A stretch of DNA of 64,000 nt, taken from assembly GCA_964641415.1 (NCBI GenBank), contig CAZXMW010000015.1, forward strand, positions 1 to 64,000. Direction: 5' to 3'. The notes under the pieces were generated by a model that was not told the DNA's origin, did no database searches, and saw only the letters and a program-made list of their open reading frames with translations. This DNA is from JAHECW01 sp964641415 (GTDB lineage: Bacteria; Acidobacteriota; Thermoanaerobaculia; Thermoanaerobaculales; Sulfomarinibacteraceae). A program made the position numbers and the translations under genes. Shown here one piece after another: positions 25,179-34,262 of this stretch (position 1 is its first letter; each line of letters starts with the position of its first letter).

Positions 25179-25207
25179 ATCCTAGGGCCGGCGGCTCGAC
25201 CCGTCAA
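25179..25207 (-). promoter_or_regulatory. Sigma-70 promoter of recA
   Basis: Minus strand TTGACG, 17 bases, TAGGAT. The leader to the recA ATG is about 36 bases. The -35 hexamer lies at the very end of the upstream sulfatase gene. Confidence 0.75.
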
Positions 25208-27945
25208 GGCGCCCCTTGGAGCCGGTCGCCGATCCGGCGCTGCAGGTCGTGCTCGAGGACCATCCGCGACATCTCGACCTGGCGCCTCGCGTCGTCAAAG
25301 GCCGCGTGGCACGCCTCGACGTCGACCGGCTCGAGGGTGATGACATCAAGACATTCGCCTTCGTCGAGCAACGGGCCGCGGCGCAGGTAGAGGTGGTGTT
25401 CGTCACGCCAACAGCGGTACTCACCGACCACCGGCCCCGAGCCCGGCGCCCCGAGCAGGTTGCGGCCGACGAGGGCAAAGGGCGCCGGGTCGACGCCGAG
25501 CAGCGCGAGCAGCGTCGGCGCAACGTCGACATGGCCGGCCGGGAGCTGTCTCGGGCCGGCTGGTTCGGGCGCCCCGGGCACCCGGATGATGAGCGGAACC
25601 TGTTGACTCAGATACCAGCCCGCCGCATCGGCGGGCACACCCATGACCCGGGCGATCTCGGGACGCCACTCGAAACCGGCGTCGTGGTCGCCCCAGATCG
25701 CGATCACGGTGCGCTCGAGAACGCCTGCTTGCTCGAGGGCATCGACAAAGCCCTCGAGCGCGCCGTCGAAGTACCGCATGGTGTGAAGGAAGTTCCCGAA
25801 AGGAGTCTCGTGCCAGCGGCCCACGTCGAGCTGACGGTGGCGGGTCGGAAAGCCCTCGAACGGGTGGTGCAACGACAGGGTCAGAAGGTACCCGCACCAC
25901 GGCTCGGGGAGCCGAATCAGCCGATCGGCGGCGGCGGCGAGAAAATCCCGATCATTGAGGCCCCATCCGATGGTCTCGCCGGCCGGAAAGGCCTCGGCGA
26001 ACAGCCGACTTTCGAAGCCGAAGCTGCGGTGGGTCATCCGCCGATTCCAGAACGAACCGTCGAAGGGCACCGCGGAGACCGTCTCCCAGCCGCGTTCCGC
26101 CAGAATCGACGCGATGCCGGTGAAGTCGTTGCCGCCGTGCAGAAAGGCCGCCGCTCCGCGATCCCGCGGCAGCAGCGAGGCCTGAGTCGCGAGCTCGGCA
26201 TCCGACGACCGGCCCTCCTCGGTCTGGTCGGTGACGTTGGCGAACCAGAGCCCGTCGGCGGCCAGCGAGTTGAGGAACGGCGTGACCTCCCGTCCGCCGA
26301 TTTCGAGACCGACCACGAATGACTGGAGCGACTCGACCTGGATCATGACCAGGTTGAAACCCGCGGCTGCGCCGGCCAGCTCGCCCGTCGCCGCGCGCAG
26401 CGACCGACGTCGGTCGAAGTACTCGGTGATCTCGGCGAGCCGCGGGGCATCGAGCCGCGGTGTCGCCACGGTCCGAACCGCCGACCCGACGGCATCGGCC
26501 AGATGGAAGTTGAGAACGCCCAGACGACCGGCCTGCTCTGTGGCGTGAAAGACCTGTCGCAACGCCGTGGTCTGGCCGGTGAGCGCGACCGCACCGACGA
26601 AGCCCGCGGTCGCGGCCGTTCCGACGAGGGCGCCGACCGCGCGCCGCTTGACGGTCCTGTCGCCTGTCGACCGTGACGCGACCCAAGCCAGAACCAGTGC
26701 GGGCGCCAGGTCGGCGGCGAGCCACAGGTCGCCGGCTTCGACCAGGCTCCAAACGCTCGCTCCGACCCTCGGCAACTGACCCACCGACACAACCGCCGAG
26801 ACCGAGAGCAGGTCGCCGAAGAAGCGCTGGTAGAGGATGTCGCCGTACAGCAACCCGGTGACGGCCGCCACCGTCAGCCAGGCCAGCCAGGGTCGAACAC
26901 TCCGCGGTGCAGCAGCGAAGAGCAGACCGAGCACGGCGGATCCAGCCACGGTCAAAGCAGCTCCCGAAAAGCTGGGGCTCAGGCCGACGGCATCCACAAC
27001 CGACCACTGCCTGACCACGACCGCCGGAACCGCCCAGCAGAGATCGGCAACCGATCGCCACCCGGAACCGGACCCGGTCCGCCGAACCGCGAACGTCGCC
27101 GCGACCGCGACCAGGACGAACCATGCGCCTGCCCCGATCGGGATGACGGGCATCACGACAACCACGATCCCCTGCTCCGGGCTCGGGTCGCGCTCGGAAA
27201 ACCAGGCCGTGCCGTCGTCGACCATGTCCCACTCGAAGCGGTAGATCCCTGCCCCGGCCGGAGCTCGCACCGACGCGTCCAGGACGACCAGATCACCCGG
27301 CGCCACCTCTCCTCGCACCGCGCTTCGCCGGCCCTCCCAGACCACGATCTCACCCGCCTCCGACCGCCAGTGGCCGGCCATCGCCACCGAGCCGTCTCCC
27401 GGCCAGGTCCGGCGACCGTCATTGCGCACCACCACCCGAGCCGAGCGCTCCCGTCCGGCGACCACCACTCGCGGCGTCCGCGCCCGGATCAACGAGAACG
27501 CGTGACTGGCGCGCACCGTCACCGGCTGTGGCGGCACCGGTGTTGGGTCGACCTCGGAAAGCCAGCGGACGCCTTCCTGAACCACGTCCCACTGCAGAAG
27601 AAACCGCCCGCCGCGCTCGGGTGCGCGCAGCGTTGCATCGACGATGTGTTCCTCTCCGGGTCCGATCGGGGTCGACAACGGGGTTCGCACGCCATCCCAG
27701 ACCGCACTGCTGCCGTCGACGTCGAACCAGTGATAGGCCAGGGCGAAGCCCTCGGCCGCCGACCACGGCCGGCTGCCGCGATTGGCGATCTCGATCTCGA
27801 CGGTGACGGTTGCGGCCGTGTCGAGGACGGCGAGACCAGCGGGGCGATCGATCTCGAGATCGTAGTCCGGTCTCGGCTCGTCGGCTGCCACCGCCAACCC
27901 ACCCGCAACGAGGCACCCCATGAGCCCGGCTCGAATGGTCAGCAC
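25204..27945 (-). CDS. LTA-synthase-like sulfatase with Ig-like N-terminal domains
   Basis: 913 residues. After a signal-like segment (about 1-20) come two beta-sandwich domains (about 25-145 and 150-275) resembling NBR1-type Ig-like domains, each with a W-x4-5-F/Y and an E/DW-D-V/M-V pattern. About five membrane helices follow (280-460) and then an alkaline-phosphatase-fold sulfatase domain (about 515-860). Metal and catalytic elements are visible: QVESLQSF, EGRSSDAE, LSLHHPF and WGDHDAGF. The nucleophile position, Thr in LtaS (GKTSDSE), is Ser here. The family transfers phosphoglycerol or related groups onto surface glycans; the substrate here is unknown. The start is GTG; an ATG eight codons later is possible. 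Confidence 0.82.
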   Translation of the reverse strand: MLTIRAGLMGCLVAGGLAVAADEPRPDYDLEIDRPAGLAVLDTAATVTVEIEIANRGSRPWSAAEGFALAYHWFDVDGSSAVWDGVRTPLSTPIGPGEEHIVDATLRAPERGGRFLLQWDVVQEGVRWLSEVDPTPVPPQPVTVRASHAFSLIRARTPRVVVAGRERSARVVVRNDGRRTWPGDGSVAMAGHWRSEAGEIVVWEGRRSAVRGEVAPGDLVVLDASVRAPAGAGIYRFEWDMVDDGTAWFSERDPSPEQGIVVVVMPVIPIGAGAWFVLVAVAATFAVRRTGSGSGWRSVADLCWAVPAVVVRQWSVVDAVGLSPSFSGAALTVAGSAVLGLLFAAAPRSVRPWLAWLTVAAVTGLLYGDILYQRFFGDLLSVSAVVSVGQLPRVGASVWSLVEAGDLWLAADLAPALVLAWVASRSTGDRTVKRRAVGALVGTAATAGFVGAVALTGQTTALRQVFHATEQAGRLGVLNFHLADAVGSAVRTVATPRLDAPRLAEITEYFDRRRSLRAATGELAGAAAGFNLVMIQVESLQSFVVGLEIGGREVTPFLNSLAADGLWFANVTDQTEEGRSSDAELATQASLLPRDRGAAAFLHGGNDFTGIASILAERGWETVSAVPFDGSFWNRRMTHRSFGFESRLFAEAFPAGETIGWGLNDRDFLAAAADRLIRLPEPWCGYLLTLSLHHPFEGFPTRHRQLDVGRWHETPFGNFLHTMRYFDGALEGFVDALEQAGVLERTVIAIWGDHDAGFEWRPEIARVMGVPADAAGWYLSQQVPLIIRVPGAPEPAGPRQLPAGHVDVAPTLLALLGVDPAPFALVGRNLLGAPGSGPVVGEYRCWRDEHHLYLRRGPLLDEGECLDVITLEPVDVEACHAAFDDARRQVEMSRMVLEHDLQRRIGDRLQGAP

Positions 27946-27985
27946 CTTCAGGCCCCCCGAACCGGCCGCGACGCCTCCTCGACGG

Positions 27986-28507
27986 CTATCGATCGCTCAC
28001 CGGAAAGCGCTCGTTGTACATCCCGATCAGGGTCCCGGTGATGTCGGCCTCGGTCGAGACATAGACCATCGGCTGGCCGGTGAGCAGGAAGACGGCATCG
28101 TAACCGTTGGCCTTGGCGTACTCCGCCCCCAGCGTGCCGAGCTTGGAGGCGATCTCATCGAGGAATGCGTTCTTCCGCTCCTCCAGCTCCCGCTCGTAGG
28201 CGCGTCGGGCATCCTCGAAAGCGCGCCGGGCCTCGAGCTCGTTGCGCTCGATGGCCGCCAGAGCCTCCGGCGTTGCCGAGCCCTGCTCCCTGGCGAGCTG
28301 CTCGCGAAGCGCCATGATCCGGCCGCGCAGGCCGTCGAGCCGAGCCTGTTGGGGCTCCTGCCACGCCCGCAGCTCGGCAAACTGCGCCTGGCCCTCCTCG
28401 ACCTCTGCAACGGCCCGCTCGGCGTTGACGAAGCCGATCTTGCCGGCCGTCGCAGGCGCCACGGCGAGCAGCGCGAGCGCCACGAAAATCACAGTCGCAC
28501 GACGCAT
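27986..28507 (-). CDS. OmpH/Skp-like periplasmic chaperone
   Basis: 173 residues with a signal peptide (about 1-21, cleaved after TAG) and the OmpH/Skp layout: IGFVNAERAVAEVEEG at the mature N-terminus, a long helical hairpin rich in Glu, Arg and Ala (about 40-125), then a short beta return ending in ITGTLIGMYNERF. Skp carries outer-membrane proteins across the periplasm, so this points to a Gram-negative envelope. GGAGGTGCCCC precedes the ATG. Confidence 0.87.
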   Translation of the reverse strand: MRRATVIFVALALLAVAPATAGKIGFVNAERAVAEVEEGQAQFAELRAWQEPQQARLDGLRGRIMALREQLAREQGSATPEALAAIERNELEARRAFEDARRAYERELEERKNAFLDEIASKLGTLGAEYAKANGYDAVFLLTGQPMVYVSTEADITGTLIGMYNERFPVSDR

Positions 28508-28594
28508 GGGGCACCTCCGAACGCCGGCGGATTGTAGCACGGGAGGGCGGGTCGACCGACGAGTGCCTCGGGTCGGGGCGGCTGACAGCGCGGT

Positions 28595-29338
28595 CTAGTC
28601 TTCAGGCGTGCCGGTGAAGCGGTAGCCGACGCCGCGCACGGTGTGGAAGTGCTTCGGGTGGCGCGGATCGGCCTCGAAGTGCTTGCGCAGCCGATGGACG
28701 AAGGTGTCGAGAGTCCGGGTCGCGGTGTCGAAGGTGTAGCCCCAGACGGTCTCGAGCAGCTCGCCGCGGCTCAGTACCCGGCCTTCGTTCTCGGCGAAGA
28801 ACCGGACCAGCATGACCTCGCGCTCGGTCAGGGGCGCCTCCCCGGTCAACGTCGTCGCTCTCATGGTCGCGAGATCGACATTGCAGGGGCCGATCTCGAC
28901 GATCGGCCCCGTCCGCGACGGAGTGCCGGACCAGACCGCCCGACGCAGGATGCCGCGTATGCGCAGCACGAGCTCTTCGACGACGAACGGTTTGGTGAGG
29001 TAGTCATCAGCGCCGAGCCGCAGGCCGAGGATCCGATCGGCGTCGCTGCCGCGTGCCGTCAGGAACAGGATCGGAACGCTGTTGCGCGCGGCCCGAAGGC
29101 GACGACAGACCTCGAAACCGTCGATGCCCGGCAGCATGATGTCGAGAATCACCAGGTCGGGCGATGACGCGGCGTGCTCGAGCAGCGCCAACGCCTCCTC
29201 GCCGCTCGCCACCGCCATGGCTTCGCAACCCTCGATCTCGAGGTTCCGGCACAGCCCGCGCGCGAGGTGCTCGTCATCCTCGACGATCAACAGACGCACC
29301 GGCTCGGAGGGCCGCTCGCCGGATCTCATGTCGCCCAT
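28595..29338 (-). CDS. OmpR/PhoB-family response regulator
   Basis: 247 residues: a receiver (about 14-130) with acidic residues at 20-22, phosphoacceptor Asp66 (LDIMLPG), Thr in LTARG and Lys in TKPF, and a winged-helix DNA-binding domain at the C-terminus (LTEREVMLVRFFAENEGRVL to VHRLRKHFEAD and TVRGVGYRF). It should be a DNA-binding transcription factor. No cognate kinase is adjacent; the neighbouring PAS-Fis protein has no kinase domain. Confidence 0.93.
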   Translation of the reverse strand: MGDMRSGERPSEPVRLLIVEDDEHLARGLCRNLEIEGCEAMAVASGEEALALLEHAASSPDLVILDIMLPGIDGFEVCRRLRAARNSVPILFLTARGSDADRILGLRLGADDYLTKPFVVEELVLRIRGILRRAVWSGTPSRTGPIVEIGPCNVDLATMRATTLTGEAPLTEREVMLVRFFAENEGRVLSRGELLETVWGYTFDTATRTLDTFVHRLRKHFEADPRHPKHFHTVRGVGYRFTGTPED

Positions 29339-29423
29339 CTTAACCGCTCATCTGAGATTGTCGCCGCCGGAATCGGGCGTGAATTCGGGCCGACCGGAGC
29401 CGCCACCGGTCGTTTCAGCCGGG

Positions 29424-30572
29424 TCACTCGCCGTTGCTCTCCGGCCGCTCGATGCCGTGGTCCTTCAGCTTGCGCCACAGAGTCACCCGTGACACGCCGA
29501 GCCGGTCGGCGGCCTCCTGCATCCGCCAACCGCTGCGCCGGAGAACCTCGAGCAGCAGCCGGCTCTCGAGCGCGGCGAGGGGCTTCTCGGCGCGCAGCAG
29601 CTCGTCGACCAGATGGTTGGTGTAGCCGTCGGCGGGAATGTGCTCGTCCTCGATGCAGCCGTCGGCAGCCGCCACCGCGGCGACCAATACCGTTTTGAGG
29701 GCCTCGAGACCGCCGTCGCGCGCCAGCCGGGCGAGGCGCTGAGCCGCCGACGGCGACACGGTGATTCCCGGGGCCAGGCTGCCGGCCCAGGCGGCGACCA
29801 TCAACGCCAGATCCTCGCACAGCTCGTCGACAGTCGGCAGCTCGACGATCTCGACGGCGGTGTCGCCGAGGTCGAGATTCTGCCCGCGGCCTGCCCCCAC
29901 CACCAGGCACCAGCCGTCTGGCGGCTGCTCGGCGAACAGCGATGCCGCCGCCGGTCCGTCAGCGTACATCGTCCCGGCCGGCCACGCGTTGACCGACGAC
30001 CACGACCCCGTCCAGACCTTGAAGAGCTCGCCCGGCAGAGCCGCGAATCGATGGATGGCGCGGCCGACATCACGGCACGCCGGCAGGTCGCCGACCAGCA
30101 CCAGATGCTCGCGACTCCGCGCGTGCTGGGCGAGCCGCGTCCGGAGGGCTCGGGCCGCGGGCGACGAGCCGACCAGGTAGAAGCCGGGATCGGGTTCCCT
30201 GGGACGGAGAATCTCGACCGCGCCCCGGAAGGCGCCGTCGTCGTCGCGAAGGGGGATCACTGTCACTCTGAGCGGCACCGGCCGGCCATCCTGACTCCGG
30301 TAGACCGCGGCGAAGTCGTCGACGCAGTCCAGCGACCGCTCGAGAGCGTAGGTCAGGGGACAGGCATCCCGGCAGTCCAGCCCGTCGGTCGTCGAACGGC
30401 AGCGACCGCCGATGGAGTCGTTCTCCTCGTAGCCGAGCAGCCGACGCGCCGCGCCGTTGACGAAACGCAGGACGCGCTCGTGGTCGAGGACGAGCACCGC
30501 TTCCTCGACGCGAGTCAAAACGTCCTGCCAGCGGCCGGCAAGGACCTGCTCGAGCTCCGTTTCCCGATTCAC
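29424..30572 (-). CDS. PAS-Fis regulator with degenerate AAA+ core
   Basis: 382 residues. A PAS domain (about 15-130) contains a cysteine group (CRSTTDGLDCRDACP). The middle (about 130-330) follows the layout of an NtrC AAA+ domain (VGSSPAARALRTRL at the start, a helical lid region later) but has no Walker A, no GAFTGA and no Walker B. The C-terminus is a Fis-type helix-turn-helix (MQEAADRLGVSRVTLWRKLK). It cannot drive sigma-54 remodelling by itself and may act as a co-regulator or antagonist of the intact activator two genes upstream. The start is GTG with a weak ribosome site. Confidence 0.8.
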   Translation of the reverse strand: MNRETELEQVLAGRWQDVLTRVEEAVLVLDHERVLRFVNGAARRLLGYEENDSIGGRCRSTTDGLDCRDACPLTYALERSLDCVDDFAAVYRSQDGRPVPLRVTVIPLRDDDGAFRGAVEILRPREPDPGFYLVGSSPAARALRTRLAQHARSREHLVLVGDLPACRDVGRAIHRFAALPGELFKVWTGSWSSVNAWPAGTMYADGPAAASLFAEQPPDGWCLVVGAGRGQNLDLGDTAVEIVELPTVDELCEDLALMVAAWAGSLAPGITVSPSAAQRLARLARDGGLEALKTVLVAAVAAADGCIEDEHIPADGYTNHLVDELLRAEKPLAALESRLLLEVLRRSGWRMQEAADRLGVSRVTLWRKLKDHGIERPESNGE

Positions 30573-30608
30573 GCCTGACGTAACACGTGGATCAGGGGGG
30601 ATATTCGC

Positions 30609-30824
30609 TCAGCGTTCGATCTCCAGGCCTTCCTCGACGGCCGGTTCCGGCTCGGCGAAGTACATGGCCGTGTGGGCGATCGGCAGGAACATGACATGGC
30701 GGCGGCCGCGGATCTCGACCTCCAGGTGGTAGTAGCCGTGGTCGGTGACCGAGAGCAGCGTCGCCGCCGTGCCCTTGGCGTCGATCAGAGGACAGTAGAC
30801 CGAGACCTTGCCCGGGATCTCCAT
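30609..30824 (-). CDS. Small conserved-looking protein, 71 aa
   Basis: A soluble acidic protein beginning MEIPGKVSVYCPLIDAKG, with beta-rich content (TLLSVTDHGYYHLEVEIRG, RRHVMFLPI) and an acidic tail (EPEPAVEEGLEIE). AAAGGAG lies 7 bases before the ATG. It sits between the NtrC-type activator and the PAS-Fis regulator, 22 bases after the former. I recognise no named family; spacing, ribosome site and clean start support a real gene. Confidence 0.72.
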   Translation of the reverse strand: MEIPGKVSVYCPLIDAKGTAATLLSVTDHGYYHLEVEIRGRRHVMFLPIAHTAMYFAEPEPAVEEGLEIER

Positions 30825-30846
30825 GACCGCTCCTTTCGTCCCACCT

Positions 30847-32241
30847 TCACATGGTATCGCGTTCTTCGTCGGCGCCTCTGTTCTTGACCTCGCCATACTC
30901 TTTGAGCTTGCGTTGCAGAGTTCGCAGCCCGATGCCGAGCAGGCTCGCGGCCCGGCCGCGGTGCCCGTCGGTGAAGTCCAGGGTGCGCAGGATGGCCTCC
31001 CGCTCGATCTCCGCCATGGTCCTCGGCCGCCACACCGTGATCTCCTCCGGCGCCGGTGCCGCGGTCGGCAGCCGGTACTCCACCGGCAGGTCGCCGAGGG
31101 TGAGCTCGCCGCCCTCGGCGAACAGCACCATCGACTCGACGAGATTCCGCAGCTCGCGGACGTTGCCAGGCCAGGAATGGCGCTTGAGCGCGGTGACCAC
31201 CGCCGGCGACACTTCCTCGATGCTGCGTCCGAGCTCGCGGTTGAAATGATTGAGAAAGTGCTGGACAAAGAGCGGGATGTCGTCGATCCGCTCGCGCAGC
31301 GGCGGCAGGGTCAGCGTCACGACCTTGAGCCGGTAATAGAGATCCTGTCGGAATCGACCTTGACGAACCCAGGACTCGAGATCGCGGTTGGTCGCGGCCA
31401 CGAGCCGAAAATCCACCGGGAGCTGGCTGGTGCCGCCGACCCGGGTCACCATCTTCTCCTCGAGCACCCGCAGCAGCTTGACCTGGAGGTCGGCCGACAG
31501 CTCGGAAATCTCATCGAGAAAGAGGGTTCCGGACGAAGCCGACTCGATGAGCCCGATCCGGCGCTGGTGGGCGCCGGTGAACGCGCCCTTCTCGTGACCG
31601 AACAGCTCGGACTCGAGAATCTCGCCGGGAATGGCGCCGCAGTTGACCGCAACGAACGGACCGCTCTGGCGGTCGGACCGCTGGTGCAGGGCGTTGGCCA
31701 CGAGCTCCTTGCCGGTCCCCGACTCGCCCACGATCAGGACCGTCGAGCGGGTCGGCGCGACCACGCGCAAGCGCTCGAGGACCTGCTCCATACCGCGCGA
31801 GTGTCCGACAATGCCCTCGAATCCGAAGCTGCGGTCCAACCGTGCCTTGAGCCGACGGTTCTCGTCGGACAACGCCCGGCGCTCGAGCTGGAGCTGGACC
31901 CGCTGGCGCAGCTCCTGCACCTTGACCGGTTTGGTCAGGTAGTCATCGGCCCCCTCCTGCAGCGCCGCAACCGCGTCCTCGACGTCGGCGAACGCCGTCA
32001 CCAGGAGAAACGGCAGCCCGGGCCACTCGGCCCGGACGTGCCGGAGCAGCTCATAGCCGTCCATCCCGGGCATCCGCACATCTGACACGACCGCGTCGAC
32101 CCGATCCCCCGCACGGAGCCGCTCGAGCGCCTCGCCGGCATCGGGAAACCGGCGCACGTCGTAGCCGACGCGCTCGAGGGTCCGGGCCATGGCCTGGCGC
32201 GAGCCGTCGTCGTCGTCGACCAGGAAGATCACTTCGGCCAC
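30847..32241 (-). CDS. NtrC-family sigma-54 activator (response regulator)
   Basis: 464 residues: a receiver (about 1-115) with Asp54, a complete AAA+ domain with Walker A GESGTGKE at 172-179, GAFTGA at 219-224 and Walker B GTLFLDEIS, and a Fis-type helix-turn-helix at the end (GRAASLLGIGLRTLQRKLKEYG). It should activate RNA polymerase with sigma-54 from upstream sites when phosphorylated. The window has two strong sigma-54 promoters in the redox cluster, which makes it a candidate regulator of them, although 8 kb away. The GTG start overlaps the ligA 3' end by 13 bases, with GGAGG 9 bases upstream. Confidence 0.95.
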   Translation of the reverse strand: MAEVIFLVDDDDGSRQAMARTLERVGYDVRRFPDAGEALERLRAGDRVDAVVSDVRMPGMDGYELLRHVRAEWPGLPFLLVTAFADVEDAVAALQEGADDYLTKPVKVQELRQRVQLQLERRALSDENRRLKARLDRSFGFEGIVGHSRGMEQVLERLRVVAPTRSTVLIVGESGTGKELVANALHQRSDRQSGPFVAVNCGAIPGEILESELFGHEKGAFTGAHQRRIGLIESASSGTLFLDEISELSADLQVKLLRVLEEKMVTRVGGTSQLPVDFRLVAATNRDLESWVRQGRFRQDLYYRLKVVTLTLPPLRERIDDIPLFVQHFLNHFNRELGRSIEEVSPAVVTALKRHSWPGNVRELRNLVESMVLFAEGGELTLGDLPVEYRLPTAAPAPEEITVWRPRTMAEIEREAILRTLDFTDGHRGRAASLLGIGLRTLQRKLKEYGEVKNRGADEERDTM

Positions 32242-34262
32242 AATCGCTGACCTCCGTTGCCGGCCACCAGCCGGCCGAGCTCGTCCTCGGTGAGAATCTC
32301 GACTCCCCGCGAGCGGGCCTGGTCGAGCTTGCCGCCGGCCTCGCCTCCAGCGAGAACATGGGTCGTCGCACCGGACACCGAACTCGCCACCCGGGCGCCG
32401 AGCTCCTCGAGACGTGACGTGACCAGCCGCCGTGGTCGGCTGAGCGTACCGGTCACGACAAAGGTCATGCCGTCGAGCGGTCGCGTCCCGTCGGTTGCGG
32501 CCGCCGGCTCGGGCTCGGTCGGGTCGATGCCCCGCTCACGCAGGCGCCGGACGAGACGGCGGTTTCGTTCGTCGGCCATCCAGCCGGTCAGCGATTCCGA
32601 CAGGGCGGGACCAACGCCGTCGATCGCCTCGAGCTCGTCGCGAGTCGCGTGCGACAGGCGATCGAGGGTTGGGAAGCGCTGCGCCAGAGCACGGGCCGCG
32701 CTGTCGCCGACACCGGGAATGCCGAGGGCGGCCAGCAGACGGTGCAGCGGACGAGATCGTGCCCGCTCGAGCTCCGCCACGACGCGGCTCGCCGACCGTT
32801 CGCCCCATCCCGGCAGCGCGGCCAGAGCATCGGCGCCGAGATCCCACAGCGATGCCTCGTCGGTCACCATGCCTCGGGAAGCCAGCTGCTCCAGGGTCTT
32901 TTCTCCGAGGCCCTCGATCTCCATGGCGCCACGAGAGCAGAAATGTCGCAGACGCGCCGCCGCCACCGCCGGACAGTCGGGATTCGGGCAGCGCAACGCG
33001 ACCTGGTCGGGACCCTGCTCGACGGCGGCGCCGCACGCCGGACATCTGTCGGGCGCCGAGATCTCGACGGCGTCGTCAGGCCGCTCCGAACTCACCACCC
33101 CGATCACCTTGGGGATCACCTCGCCGCCCTTGGTCACCCAGACGGTGTCCCCGATCATCAACCCGAGCCGCCTCACCTCGTCGAAGTTGTGCAGCGTCGC
33201 CCGCGACACCGTCGAGCCCGACACTGCGACCGGTTCGAGCTCGGCGACCGGGGTCAGGACGCCGGTTCGGCCGACCTGAATGACGACGTCACGAACCACG
33301 GTGGTGCGTCCTTCAGGCGGAAACTTGTATGCCACCGCCCACCGGACGGCGCGCGCCGTTGCACCCAGCGCGGCCCTCTCGTCGGCGTCGTCGAGCTTGA
33401 CGACGATGCCGTCGGTGTCGAAATCGAGCTCGTGGCGTCGTTCCCGCCAATGATCGATGAAGGCCTCGACCTGCTCCAGGCTCCGGCAGCGGGAGAAGTG
33501 CGGGCTCACCGGCAACCCGAGCCCGGTCATCCACTTCAGATCGGCGACGTGGCTGCCAGCTCGTCGTCCCGACGCCGACGCCACCTGGTAGCACCACACG
33601 GACAGTCGCCGGCGCGCGGCCAGCCGGCTGTCGAGCAACCGGACCGAGCCCGCGGTGGCGTTGCGCGGATTGGCGAACTCAGGCTGGCCCGCGGCGCTCC
33701 GGGACGCGTTGAGCTCGACGAAGGCCGAGCGCGGCATGTAGACCTCGCCGCGAACCTCCAGTGACGACGGCGCGCCGTCGACAACCAGCGGCAGCTCGCG
33801 GATCGTCCTGGCATTTTCGGTGACGTCGTCCCCGACCGAGCCGTCGCCTCGGGTCGCCGCGCGGATCAGCTCGCCGTGCTCCCAGATCAGCGAGATTGAC
33901 ACTCCGTCGATCTTGAGCTCAACCGCGAGGTCGCCCGGCTCTCGCCCGAGCTCGCGCCGGACGCGGGCATACCAGGCCGCCAGCTCGGCCTTGGAGTAGC
34001 TGTTGTCCAACGACAGCATGGGCTGGTCGTGTGTGACCGGCCGGAGGTGGTCGAGCGCCCGGCCACCGACCCGCCGGGTCGGCGAGCTGGTTGATTGCAG
34101 ATCGGGGTGCTCGTTCTCCAGCTCAGCCAGCTCGGAGAACAGCTGATCGTAGTCGTAGTCCGTGATCTCCGGCTCGGCCCGGATGTAGTACAGATGGTCG
34201 TGATGCCGAATGAGCCGACGCAGCTCGCGCACCCGGCGCTTCGCGTCGACCCGATCCGTCAT
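32229..34262 (-). CDS. ligA: NAD-dependent DNA ligase LigA
   Basis: 677 residues, full-length. Domains run from the N-terminal Ia helical part (YYIRAEPEITDYDYD) through the adenylation domain with active Lys117 (ELKIDG), an OB fold (GRTGVLTPVAELEPV), a four-cysteine zinc finger (CPACG then CPNPDCP), helix-hairpin-helix repeats and a BRCT domain. It seals nicks in replication and repair using NAD. ATG 34262 has GGAGGCGGAG immediately upstream and overlaps the pcnB stop as ATGA. Confidence 0.97.
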   Translation of the reverse strand: MTDRVDAKRRVRELRRLIRHHDHLYYIRAEPEITDYDYDQLFSELAELENEHPDLQSTSSPTRRVGGRALDHLRPVTHDQPMLSLDNSYSKAELAAWYARVRRELGREPGDLAVELKIDGVSISLIWEHGELIRAATRGDGSVGDDVTENARTIRELPLVVDGAPSSLEVRGEVYMPRSAFVELNASRSAAGQPEFANPRNATAGSVRLLDSRLAARRRLSVWCYQVASASGRRAGSHVADLKWMTGLGLPVSPHFSRCRSLEQVEAFIDHWRERRHELDFDTDGIVVKLDDADERAALGATARAVRWAVAYKFPPEGRTTVVRDVVIQVGRTGVLTPVAELEPVAVSGSTVSRATLHNFDEVRRLGLMIGDTVWVTKGGEVIPKVIGVVSSERPDDAVEISAPDRCPACGAAVEQGPDQVALRCPNPDCPAVAAARLRHFCSRGAMEIEGLGEKTLEQLASRGMVTDEASLWDLGADALAALPGWGERSASRVVAELERARSRPLHRLLAALGIPGVGDSAARALAQRFPTLDRLSHATRDELEAIDGVGPALSESLTGWMADERNRRLVRRLRERGIDPTEPEPAAATDGTRPLDGMTFVVTGTLSRPRRLVTSRLEELGARVASSVSGATTHVLAGGEAGGKLDQARSRGVEILTEDELGRLVAGNGGQRLWPK

